A DNA stretch of 5,593 bases from Patescibacteria group bacterium (lineage in GTDB: Bacteria > Patescibacteriota > Gracilibacteria > UBA1369). Below the pieces are notes generated by a model. That model had not been told where the DNA came from and ran no database searches. It saw only the letters and a program-made list of their open reading frames with translations. Below are positions 1 through 5,593 of this stretch, piece by piece. Within the stretch, counting starts at the first letter, position 1. Every line of letters begins with the position of its first letter. Made by a program: the position numbers and the translations under genes. Location: the NCBI GenBank assembly GCA_018825335.1, contig JAHJEW010000057.1, positions 1 to 5,593 on the forward strand, given 5' to 3'.

Positions 1-8
1 GGTGGATC

Positions 9-3000
9 ATGACTAACGCTCATGCGCAATATCTGGAGATGAAGAAAAGCGGGAATACGATGGGCCTGACTCTTGAGGATATCCAACAGAGGCTTTTGAA
101 CCGCAAGCTGGATGAGGCTTACAGAGGTGAGCTTAGACGCGCGATGACATTGGATGGTCTGGCCGGAGATGTTCATAGGGTGGCCGCGCAAATGGGGGAA
201 GATGTGACTCCCACCATTTTGGAATCGGATGTTATGGCCGTGGATACGCCCTCTCTGCTTTTGTATAATGAATATTTTAAAGAGAAGCCGTCCGACTGGT
301 ATAATCCCGCGAGCTGGGGCGCCGAGAACTGGGATGAATTTGAAGACGGTTGCGTGGATTTTGCTTTTGAAACGGTAATGACCGCGGGCATTGGCGCAGG
401 GGCCGGCGCCGCGGGTGAAAAGGTCGGACAGGGTGTTTTGAAATCTTTGGCAAGGCGCGGCTTCAGCAAGGCCGCCATTGAGGCCGTAGAAAAAGGCGGC
501 ATTAAAGTTCTGCGGGAAGCACTGCAAAAAGAGGGTACCCAGGTTCTTAAGGCTTTCTTAATGAAGCAGGGGGCGAGCATCGCCGCCGAAGGCGCCACCT
601 TGTTTGCTCTTGGTACAATGCAATCATTTTTGATGAATCCGGAGGCTGCAGTTAAATCTTTTTCCAGTATCGGCGGAGGAGTGGATCAGCTTTTTGAATC
701 TATTGCAAAGGCCGCCGTTTACCGCGTTATCGGCGCGGGTGGCGCAAGAATCATGGGGCGAAATCCGACGGTCGCGCGCATTTTAATGCAGGAAGTTGTT
801 TCCGGCGCCGGCGGCGCCGCGGTTGAGGCCGCAGGTCTGGCAATGAAGGGTGAAAAACAGCAGATTACCGGCAAATGGCTGGCTTATTCACTTATCCAAA
901 ATGCTTTTCAGTCCGGATTTATGGGAGTGGGTCGAAAAATGGTTGAACCTCTGACTGCGCGGCCCGATAAAGGCACGGCGGCATACGAGCGGGAAACAAC
1001 TTCGCAGCAACTTTTGGAAAATTTTTCTCTTTCCGATGCGGGAAGAGCTGAAAAAACCACTGAAGTTATTGGACGTGAGTTAACGGAGGCACAGAAAAAA
1101 GCTTTAATTGATGCCCATAATGTTGGCGACGAACGTGTGCGCGCGAAATTGGCTGAAAAGGGCAAAAAACTTTCAGATCTTTCCCTTGAAGAGCTACAAA
1201 GTTTATACAAAATAGGTGAACTTAAAGCAAAATATAAAATCTTATTGGAAGCAGGTTACAGCAAAAAGGAAGCAGCAAAAATTTTAAGAGAGGGTGTTGC
1301 GGGGGGTGTTGCTTCTGAACAAACCGCTAAAGGTGCAAAAGGGAAGGAGGGCTCCTGGTTAAGTAGAATTTTCGGATCTGGTACTAAAAAAATCGACTCC
1401 ATGAATGCCAAGGCGTTCCCTCGTGGCACAGAAATATTTATAGGCCAACCTCCCAAACGTTATGAAGTATCCGGCTTTGAAAAAGGTAAAATTAAATTAC
1501 GCGCCGCGGCGCATGAGATGGCAATTTATATGACAGCCGATGAACTTCGCAAGATGGGCGGGGAATCAAAAGCGCTCGCAAAGGAGGCGGCAGTCCCAAG
1601 CCCTGCACCGGAAGCGCCGCGTTTACCCCAATCATTCAGCGAAACTCCGGGATTTCGTGCAGGTGAACAGATTAATCTGCCAGGAAGTAAATTTAATGGA
1701 TTATATGTTGCTTCTGAAATGCCCGATGGTTCTGTAATGCTTTCTCATAATAAACCGGTTGCCGGAAACACGCTGATGCTTAAAAGGACAAGCTGGTCAG
1801 AGATTTTATATGGTGCAAAGGTTAAAGATGGTTATGTAACCCGTATTGTTGAAGATAAAGCTATGGTATGGCATTTGGATCCTAAGAATCCCGCATACAG
1901 AGGTTATACCCGGATGGAGGAGTCAGTACCCTTGGCTGAAGTGCTATCTCAGCTAAGTGGACAACCTTCAAGTGCTGCACCAGCTCCCGAAAGAGCTAAT
2001 CAGATTCCTGATTTAAAGAATGAGATTACCCGAAAGGTGGCTGAATTACCGGATTCTTTTGATCTAATGGCTGGAGACAAAGTTTATAAATATTCTGTTG
2101 AATCCGTCGATTACGCCACCGGAATGGTAAAAATAAGGCTGCATCATGGGCACGCTATTTATGAAGTTCATATCAATGACCTTCTCGGGGAAATAAAGGA
2201 CAGGCATGTACCACAAAATGAAGTCCAGCCTGTCGCACCCACATACGCTCCTGAAGTTGGTGAAGGTATGGTTGAAAGGAATGATGTGCGTCGCCCACCT
2301 GAACAGGTTCCAAGAAGTTCAGATGTTCTTTCCGTCGGTGATTTGCATGGAAATTACAATATTTTGGTAGATAATTTAAAATCCCTGGGAGCTATTCCCG
2401 AATCCGGGGAAATGCATTGGATCGGTGGTAATAAGAAAATTGTATTTCACGGCGATATTCTGGCAGATCGCAATACAAGGGGATTAGAGATTCTTGATGC
2501 TATTGGTCAATTGCAGGCGCAAGCGGCCAAAGAAGGTGGCGGTGTCACTCTTATTGCCGGCAACCACGAAGATTTTGCTATTTCTTTTTTGACGGGGAAA
2601 GAAGTGGCAGGAGGAGGAGATGCTTTCTCCTGGTGTTTCACGGGGGGAGAACAGGGTAAAGGCATAATTGAATTTATGCGATTTGCTTCAGATCCTAAAT
2701 TGCATTCAGTTGAATCCATGTTGGGAATTTTAAGTGTATTGCCGGATGCGAGTGCCCAAACAATGCAAGGTTTACAACAGGATATTGTCCACAATATGAG
2801 AAATAATCCTGAAGGAAAAAAATATTTGGAGCAAATGGCTTCCATGAAACTTGTTGATTATATTGGAGACTCTTTATTTATTCATACCGAATTAACGCCT
2901 GAAATCCTTGCAACTCTTAGTGATAATGGTTCGACTGTTGGACAGAGCATTGATAGTATTAATGCAAGATATCAACAGGGGTTAAGGTTTTTGCTTCTTG

Positions 3001-3296
3001 GAGAAGGATCGATGCCAGCGGATTTTCATCAACTAAGTGATATTTTTACATATACGGATAATAGGTCTTTTAATGCCAACCTCGGAGACTTGCAATGGTT
3101 GAATGACCATGGAGTAAATCATGTTATTTATGGGCATTCCCATAAGAAAATCGGCCAAAATGTTAATATGACACCGGATGGTGTTATGCTGATCGGAGTC
3201 GATCATTCCGCAGGTAAACGAGGGAATGGTTTACAAGAGGGAGAGAATCCCTCTGTTGGGAGAATTGCAAAAAATGGACAGTTTGTTAATCAATAA
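9..3296 (+). CDS. Large modular protein with C-terminal PPP-family metallophosphatase domain
   Basis: The protein has 1095 residues if it starts at base 9, but the frame stays open to the window edge, so it may be 5'-truncated; in-frame ATGs at 39 and 60 are alternatives and none has a well-spaced Shine-Dalgarno. Order of parts: a helical N-terminus; an Ala/Gly-rich segment (about 118-279); a helical stretch with an LTEAQKKALIDAHNVG-like motif (358-373) and an AGYSKKEAAKILREGVAGG segment (415-433); three small beta-rich units (about 470-516, 549-600, 680-729) joined by Pro/Ala-rich linkers; then the phosphatase (about 772-1085). Phosphatase motifs seen: GDLHGN (777-782), GDILADR (815-821), GNHE (851-854), FIHTEL with H959, and YGHSHKK (G1042, H1043, H1045). 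In the PPP family these bind two metals and hydrolyse phosphoesters of phosphoproteins or small nucleotides; the substrate here cannot be told. No N-terminal signal peptide is visible from this start. The phosphatase call is firm; the role of the rest is unknown. Confidence 0.9.
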   Translation: MTNAHAQYLEMKKSGNTMGLTLEDIQQRLLNRKLDEAYRGELRRAMTLDGLAGDVHRVAAQMGEDVTPTILESDVMAVDTPSLLLYNEYFKEKPSDWYNPASWGAENWDEFEDGCVDFAFETVMTAGIGAGAGAAGEKVGQGVLKSLARRGFSKAAIEAVEKGGIKVLREALQKEGTQVLKAFLMKQGASIAAEGATLFALGTMQSFLMNPEAAVKSFSSIGGGVDQLFESIAKAAVYRVIGAGGARIMGRNPTVARILMQEVVSGAGGAAVEAAGLAMKGEKQQITGKWLAYSLIQNAFQSGFMGVGRKMVEPLTARPDKGTAAYERETTSQQLLENFSLSDAGRAEKTTEVIGRELTEAQKKALIDAHNVGDERVRAKLAEKGKKLSDLSLEELQSLYKIGELKAKYKILLEAGYSKKEAAKILREGVAGGVASEQTAKGAKGKEGSWLSRIFGSGTKKIDSMNAKAFPRGTEIFIGQPPKRYEVSGFEKGKIKLRAAAHEMAIYMTADELRKMGGESKALAKEAAVPSPAPEAPRLPQSFSETPGFRAGEQINLPGSKFNGLYVASEMPDGSVMLSHNKPVAGNTLMLKRTSWSEILYGAKVKDGYVTRIVEDKAMVWHLDPKNPAYRGYTRMEESVPLAEVLSQLSGQPSSAAPAPERANQIPDLKNEITRKVAELPDSFDLMAGDKVYKYSVESVDYATGMVKIRLHHGHAIYEVHINDLLGEIKDRHVPQNEVQPVAPTYAPEVGEGMVERNDVRRPPEQVPRSSDVLSVGDLHGNYNILVDNLKSLGAIPESGEMHWIGGNKKIVFHGDILADRNTRGLEILDAIGQLQAQAAKEGGGVTLIAGNHEDFAISFLTGKEVAGGGDAFSWCFTGGEQGKGIIEFMRFASDPKLHSVESMLGILSVLPDASAQTMQGLQQDIVHNMRNNPEGKKYLEQMASMKLVDYIGDSLFIHTELTPEILATLSDNGSTVGQSIDSINARYQQGLRFLLLGEGSMPADFHQLSDIFTYTDNRSFNANLGDLQWLNDHGVNHVIYGHSHKKIGQNVNMTPDGVMLIGVDHSAGKRGNGLQEGENPSVGRIAKNGQFVNQ
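360..845 (+). other. Ala/Gly-rich hydrophobic-helical segment of the large protein
   Basis: Residues about 118-279 contain several short, small-residue-rich hydrophobic patches: TAGIGAGAGAAG (125-136), GATLFALGTMQSFLM (195-209), a VIGAGGARIMG patch near 240-250, and VVSGAGGAAVEAAGLAM (263-279). They alternate with amphipathic, Lys/Arg-containing helices. None is a long uniform hydrophobic run typical of a transmembrane helix. Such glycine-zipper-like patches are found in membrane-inserting regions of secreted effectors and phage tail proteins, and also in plain helical scaffolds; I cannot tell which applies. The DNA here is markedly GC-rich (38 of 60 bases in 361-420). Confidence 0.5.
1416..2195 (+). 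repeat. Three diverged beta-rich repeat units with Pro/Ala linkers (protein level)
   Basis: By eye, three segments of the large protein share one pattern: residues about 470-516, 549-600 and 680-729. Each starts with a Phe and a G-[T/E/D]-x-hydrophobic turn (GTEIFIG, GEQINLPG, GDKVYKY). Each then has a strand ending in Y-x-V or Y-V (RYEV, GLYV, KYSV), a second strand after a Gly (GKIKLR, GSVMLS, GMVKIR), and a closing strand leading into a short helix with a Leu (ADELRKM, WSEILYG, INDLLGE). Units 1 and 3 match best and unit 2 is longer. Flexible Pro/Ala-rich linkers follow each (529-547, 651-667, 733-770). They look like small SH3-like barrels or three-stranded sheets that could bind ligands or space the phosphatase from the N-terminal half. 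The repeat is not obvious at DNA level, so any duplication is old. Confidence 0.5.
2322..3263 (+). other. PPP-type calcineurin-like metallophosphatase domain
   Basis: This covers residues about 772-1085 of the large protein. Predicted metal ligands by family analogy are D778 and H780 (GDLHGN), D816 (GDILADR), N852 (GNHE), H959 (FIHTEL) and H1043/H1045 (GHSH); H853 is the expected catalytic-acid His and R821 a phosphate-binding Arg. A W..FTGG stretch about 24 residues after GNHE corresponds to the W/F..NGG element of bacterial and phage PPP enzymes, with Thr in place of Asn. The second motif is GDxxxDRN rather than the usual GDxxDRG, so it has one extra residue and lacks the following Gly. The GNHE-to-H959 spacing of about 105 residues suggests an inserted helical cap. 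Activity is likely; specificity (Ser/Thr/Tyr phosphoprotein, Ap4A-like nucleotide or other) is open. Confidence 0.88.
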
Positions 3297-3308
3297 CTAT
3301 CAAAAAAA

Positions 3309-3887
3309 ATGGCTCTTGAGGATAAAATAGGACAAATTTCCGAAGATTCTGCAGCAATAGCTGCCGATATTAAATTTATGATGGCCGGTCTAAGAAATAT
3401 CAGCGTTTTGAAAGGTGTCAGCCTGGAGGAATGGATGCGGTTCGCTGAAGAATATTTGGCTCCTCTTCAACAGCCCGTAGATGATAAAATTATAAGAAAA
3501 GTTCTGGATCAACTTGGCGAAATTCGTGATTTAAGAGTGCAATTCCCCGAAAAATTCAAATGCTGCGTTACTATTATGCCCTGTGATGCGTCGGGGCGAA
3601 GGCTTGATGATGATGATATTACCAATGGCGCTTATCTTACACATTTTTTAGTACCTGCGAACTCACAGATCGCAAATGATAGTTTGTTTAGATTCCAAGG
3701 GTTGCTTTACAATTTTATGCCTCCCGAAATTCAAAAGAATTGCACTTTCGAAATAGATGAATATATAGAACCACCGGACAAACCATATGATGTTGGAAGC
3801 AATGAAAGAACAAAGTTAATTACTAAATATGCAAGAGCCTTAACTAATTTGAAACATTACTGTGATACTTTTTTTAAGCGCTCATAA
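3309..3887 (+). CDS. Hypothetical protein, 192 aa, downstream partner of the phosphatase gene
   Basis: I do not recognise the family. The protein is soluble-looking, without signal peptide or membrane segment. Residues 1-80 look helical and include an acidic/hydrophobic stretch (LEEWMRFAEEYLAPL, about 39-53). Residues 83-150 look mixed alpha/beta: a strand with paired cysteines (C85, C86), an MPCDASGRR turn (C92), an acidic DDDD run (100-103) and a YLTHFLVP strand. The tail (about 165-190) is a basic helix. The five cysteines (85, 86, 92, 145, 185) are not arranged as an obvious zinc site. The ATG lies 12 bases after the stop of the large gene, in the same frame, behind an A-rich run with no Shine-Dalgarno, so translation is probably coupled to the upstream gene. 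A partner, chaperone or immunity-like role is inferred only from position. Codon composition is as AT-rich as the 3' end of the phosphatase gene. Confidence 0.8.
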   Translation: MALEDKIGQISEDSAAIAADIKFMMAGLRNISVLKGVSLEEWMRFAEEYLAPLQQPVDDKIIRKVLDQLGEIRDLRVQFPEKFKCCVTIMPCDASGRRLDDDDITNGAYLTHFLVPANSQIANDSLFRFQGLLYNFMPPEIQKNCTFEIDEYIEPPDKPYDVGSNERTKLITKYARALTNLKHYCDTFFKRS

Positions 3888-3930
3888 ATTTAACACGGTG
3901 TCCTATTTGTCTGTGTATTGTTTAAATTTT
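3886..3930 (+). terminator. Possible weak AT-rich inverted repeat after the second gene
   Basis: AAATTTAA (3886-3893, overlapping the TAA stop) is complementary to TTAAATTT (3922-3929). ACAC (3893-3896) can alternatively pair with GTGT (3913-3916) inside the loop. A short T run follows (3927-3930). The stem is AT-only with a loop of about 28 bases, so it would be a poor intrinsic terminator. It is listed because it sits exactly between the first transcription unit and the next promoter; it may be chance in AT-rich DNA. Confidence 0.2.
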
Positions 3931-3943
3931 GCCACTTCCGGGT

Positions 3944-3972
3944 TTGCCCTCCCTCCCCTTTTATGCTATAAT
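3944..3972 (+). promoter_or_regulatory. Sigma70-type promoter with perfect extended -10
   Basis: The -35 element is TTGCCC (3944-3949, 4 of 6 matches to TTGACA), followed by a 17-base spacer and the -10 TATAAT (3967-3972, 6 of 6). TG at 3964-3965 makes a perfect TGnTATAAT extended -10. The expected transcription start is near 3979, giving a leader of about 22 bases to the ATG at 4001. It lies in the only sizeable non-coding gap of the window and points to the helical gene pair downstream. No clear operator repeat overlaps it. Confidence 0.75.
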
Positions 3973-4000
3973 TTTATGATTGTTTTTTAAAATCGTTCGC

Positions 4001-4324
4001 ATGCCAAATTTTACGCCCATAAAAAATTCGCTGCTTAGAAGTCTTGTAATCGCGTCCGATGCCATTACAAGCCTGCCCGAAGATGAGGTTCAGGTTATGG
4101 TTGATAATATCGCAAAAATGTCTGTAGAAGGCCAAAAAGAGCTTATCGAATACCTTGAGAGGGAACAGTATGAATCGCAAAAACAGATGCGGCAAACTTC
4201 GGCGGCCATTACAAAAATGGAATCGATCAGAAAAAATATTGAGGCTACGGGGCGCGCGTTTCAGCGGGAAAATGAAGGAAAGGCGGCAGAAAGTGAAGCA
4301 GAGGACATTCTTAAGACCATTTAA
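4001..4324 (+). CDS. Hypothetical small helical/coiled-coil protein, 107 aa
   Basis: I chose ATG at 4001. An in-frame TTG at 3980 would add seven residues but sits at the predicted transcription start, so it would be usable only on a leaderless message. The family is unrecognised. The first 25 residues are mildly hydrophobic (PIKNSLLRSLVIASDAI) but too polar for a membrane anchor. From about residue 26 to 90 the protein is almost continuously helical and charged, with heptad-like Ile/Leu/Met spacing (VQVMVDNIAKM, then ELIEYLEREQ and on through ITKMESIRKNI), so a coiled coil is likely. The tail is acidic. There is no Shine-Dalgarno in the leader. The gene follows a strong promoter and precedes the 406-residue gene by nine bases in the same frame, so the two are probably co-expressed and may form a complex. 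A structural or adaptor role is a guess from the coiled coil. Confidence 0.75.
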   Translation: MPNFTPIKNSLLRSLVIASDAITSLPEDEVQVMVDNIAKMSVEGQKELIEYLEREQYESQKQMRQTSAAITKMESIRKNIEATGRAFQRENEGKAAESEAEDILKTI

Positions 4325-4333
4325 CTTTTTTAT

Positions 4334-5554
4334 ATGAAAATTAACTGTTTTAAAAACCGGGAAATGAACTTTTTTCTTCCAAATCGGCATGTTTTCAAGA
4401 ATCCGGGGCCCGCTGCGAATCCGGAAATCGCTCCAAAGGGGCCGACTGAAGCTCCCGAGCGGAAGGAGCAGGTTGACGTGAAAACTTACGTGGAAAAGTA
4501 CGAGGATACGAAGAAGTTTCTTGAAGGTGTGATTGATGGAAGCGCCATTGCCGACATGGAACCGCCCGAAATGACCAACGAACAGAAAAGGCAAATGCAG
4601 GAAGATGCCAGGGGCGCACAGCGTGAAATGGAGGGCCTGCCGGGTCCGGAGCAATTGAATAAATTGCGCGATCCAAAGGCCTGGGCCGGTGAATATTTTC
4701 CAAAGATTGCAAAAATAATGGATAAATATTTTGGTGAAAAGGTTGAGAATACGGTGCGCAGAAGCATCAAAAAAGATTCTATTCCGGATGTTGTCCTTCA
4801 AATTTCGGGGTTCCACAAGAGGCGCACCGAGGCCGCAAGCGTAGTCTGGGATATTATTACCGATCTTCAGGAGAAAAAGTTCGGCATGGATCATCCATTT
4901 ATGAAAATTCTTCTTGATGCAAACGGCAAACTTGCGGAGCTTGGAGCACGCGGTTTTGTTGACAGGAAAAGCGCTTCGCAGGCCCTTGATGCCGTTATAT
5001 TGAATCTGCCCGCACAACTTGAGGAAATAGTTGCCACCCAGGAGCGTGATAGAACCAAAGATCTTCTGGCAACGGCCGCCAAGACATACAGGGCCAGACT
5101 TAATCTTCCGTCACGGGCAGCGGAGGATGAAAAAGATCAGGAGAGAATCCGCGAGGAGTATGCGAAAAATGACAGGTCAAACGCGGTGGCCAGCGCGGCA
5201 GGGCGTTCGCTCGATAAGGTTCTTGGAAGATATGGTTATGAAATAAACGGTAAATGGAAAGATCTTCCCGGTAATAATCCTCCGGACAAGGATAATCCTG
5301 AATCCCTGAAACGTGATGTTGCAGAGGAACTTTCCAAGATAGGTGCGCCGGACATGTCCGAGGCAAAGGTCGGGGAGAAATGGAATTTTAAGAAAAACGG
5401 AATTTCTTTTATTGTGCAAAGAATTGATGGCGGAGGTGAAAAGCCGTCGTACAAGGTTGAGCTGGCCGGTATTGATGAAAAAACGGGAAAAGAGTTTCCG
5501 CGGATCGCTCAATATATTGAAAAAAATAAACCCGCCAAAGAAAAAATGGCTTAA
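4334..5554 (+). CDS. Hypothetical charged, mostly helical protein, 406 aa
   Basis: I do not recognise the family. The start is uncertain: ATG 4334 is nine bases after the previous stop with no Shine-Dalgarno, while ATG 4364 (residue 11) has a GGGA only two bases upstream, too close to be convincing. Visible parts: a short N-terminus; a Pro-rich linker (about 24-42: NPGPAANPEIAPKGPTEAP); a charged helical region (47-100); a likely folded helical core (about 105-255) with hydrophobic helices such as WAGEYFPKIAKIMDKYF, VVWDIITDLQEKKFG and ALDAVILNLPAQLEEIVA; a highly charged segment (262-282); a second small helical part (283-340); and a C-terminal beta hairpin-like unit (347-381, GEKWNFKKNGISFIVQRI then YKVELAGID) before a Lys-rich tail. 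There is no signal peptide or membrane helix, so it is presumably cytoplasmic. It is likely the second gene of the operon started by the promoter at 3944-3972. Confidence 0.82.
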   Translation: MKINCFKNREMNFFLPNRHVFKNPGPAANPEIAPKGPTEAPERKEQVDVKTYVEKYEDTKKFLEGVIDGSAIADMEPPEMTNEQKRQMQEDARGAQREMEGLPGPEQLNKLRDPKAWAGEYFPKIAKIMDKYFGEKVENTVRRSIKKDSIPDVVLQISGFHKRRTEAASVVWDIITDLQEKKFGMDHPFMKILLDANGKLAELGARGFVDRKSASQALDAVILNLPAQLEEIVATQERDRTKDLLATAAKTYRARLNLPSRAAEDEKDQERIREEYAKNDRSNAVASAAGRSLDKVLGRYGYEINGKWKDLPGNNPPDKDNPESLKRDVAEELSKIGAPDMSEAKVGEKWNFKKNGISFIVQRIDGGGEKPSYKVELAGIDEKTGKEFPRIAQYIEKNKPAKEKMA

Positions 5555-5576
5555 CGACTTATTAATTACTCATTAA

Positions 5577-5593
5577 ATGACCCACGAAGAATA
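5577..5593 (+). CDS. Possible start of a further gene, cut by the window edge
   Basis: An ATG followed by codons for Thr-His-Glu-Glu is open to the edge, 22 bases after the preceding stop. The upstream sequence is AT-rich without a Shine-Dalgarno, like the other starts in this window. Only five full codons are visible, so this is a guess from spacing and strand. Confidence 0.25.

Noticed and set aside
173..598. Minus-strand open frame of 141 codons opposite the Ala/Gly-rich region
   Set aside because: It is a shadow of GC-rich Ala/Gly codons; its own product is low-complexity Ser/Pro/Ala and no start signal is visible.
803..823. GGCGCC-rich near-palindromic stretch
   Set aside because: It is explained by codons for a Ser-Gly-Ala-Gly-Gly-Ala-Ala run and is not followed by a T tract or any site-like context.
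3265..3293. TTGCAA with a TTAAT-like sequence as an internal promoter for the 192-residue gene
   Set aside because: At 17-base spacing the -10 position reads AATCAA, and other spacings are poor. Cotranscription from upstream is simpler.
9..3296. Phage origin, because lambda-like phages carry PPP phosphatases
   Set aside because: Phage PPP enzymes are short, single-domain proteins; no structural, replication, lysis or integration gene is visible around this one.
3974..5017. A 347-codon open frame on the minus strand opposite both genes of the second operon
   Set aside because: Its translation is rich in Phe, His, Cys and Arg without any domain-like pattern, it has no start signal, and it lies fully antisense to two well-formed genes served by a clear promoter.
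9..5554. Recoding of UGA as glycine, as in Gracilibacteria and SR1
   Set aside because: No in-frame TGA occurs within any gene, while GGN glycine codons, including GGA, are plentiful. The standard bacterial code explains all four genes.
5343..5576. Plus-strand 77-codon frame overlapping the end of the 406-residue gene
   Set aside because: It lies out of frame over a convincing gene; its basic, Arg/Lys-rich product looks like a frame shadow and it has no ribosome binding site.

Overview
The window carries four protein genes, all on the + strand, plus the possible first codons of a fifth at the right edge. No RNA gene, CRISPR array, insertion sequence or tRNA is visible. Only one gene has a recognisable domain: the C-terminal third of the 1095-residue first protein is a PPP-type (calcineurin-like) metallophosphatase with its metal-binding motifs in order. 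The rest is unrecognised.

Layout. Bases 9-3296 encode a large modular protein: a helical, Ala/Gly-rich N-terminal half, three diverged small beta-rich units joined by Pro/Ala linkers, then the phosphatase. Twelve bases later a 192-residue protein of unknown family starts (3309-3887), probably on the same transcript. A 113-base gap (3888-4000) holds a weak AT-rich inverted repeat and a strong-looking sigma70-type promoter with a perfect extended -10. This promoter should drive a second unit: a 107-residue helical/coiled-coil protein (4001-4324) and, nine bases later, a 406-residue charged, mostly helical protein (4334-5554). Neither of these shows a signal peptide or membrane segment. No gap exceeds 300 bases.

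Organism. The sequence is bacterial, of moderate and uneven GC content: high at the 5' end of the first gene and low around the phosphatase domain and second gene. All four complete genes stop with TAA and none has a convincing Shine-Dalgarno sequence. Poor SD use, very large modular proteins of unknown function and clusters of orphan small proteins recall Candidate Phyla Radiation (Patescibacteria-like) genomes, but this is an impression, not a placement. There is no sign of UGA recoded as glycine.

How the genes may work together. The first pair could be a multidomain phosphatase and a partner (regulator, chaperone or immunity-like protein), but only proximity supports this. Both adjacent pairs lie in the same reading frame as their neighbour, separated by a single TAA and three or four codons. 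This may be coincidence (one in three for each pair), or may reflect a split ancestral ORF or translational coupling. The second pair looks like a small accessory coiled-coil protein plus a larger cytoplasmic protein; I cannot assign a function to either.
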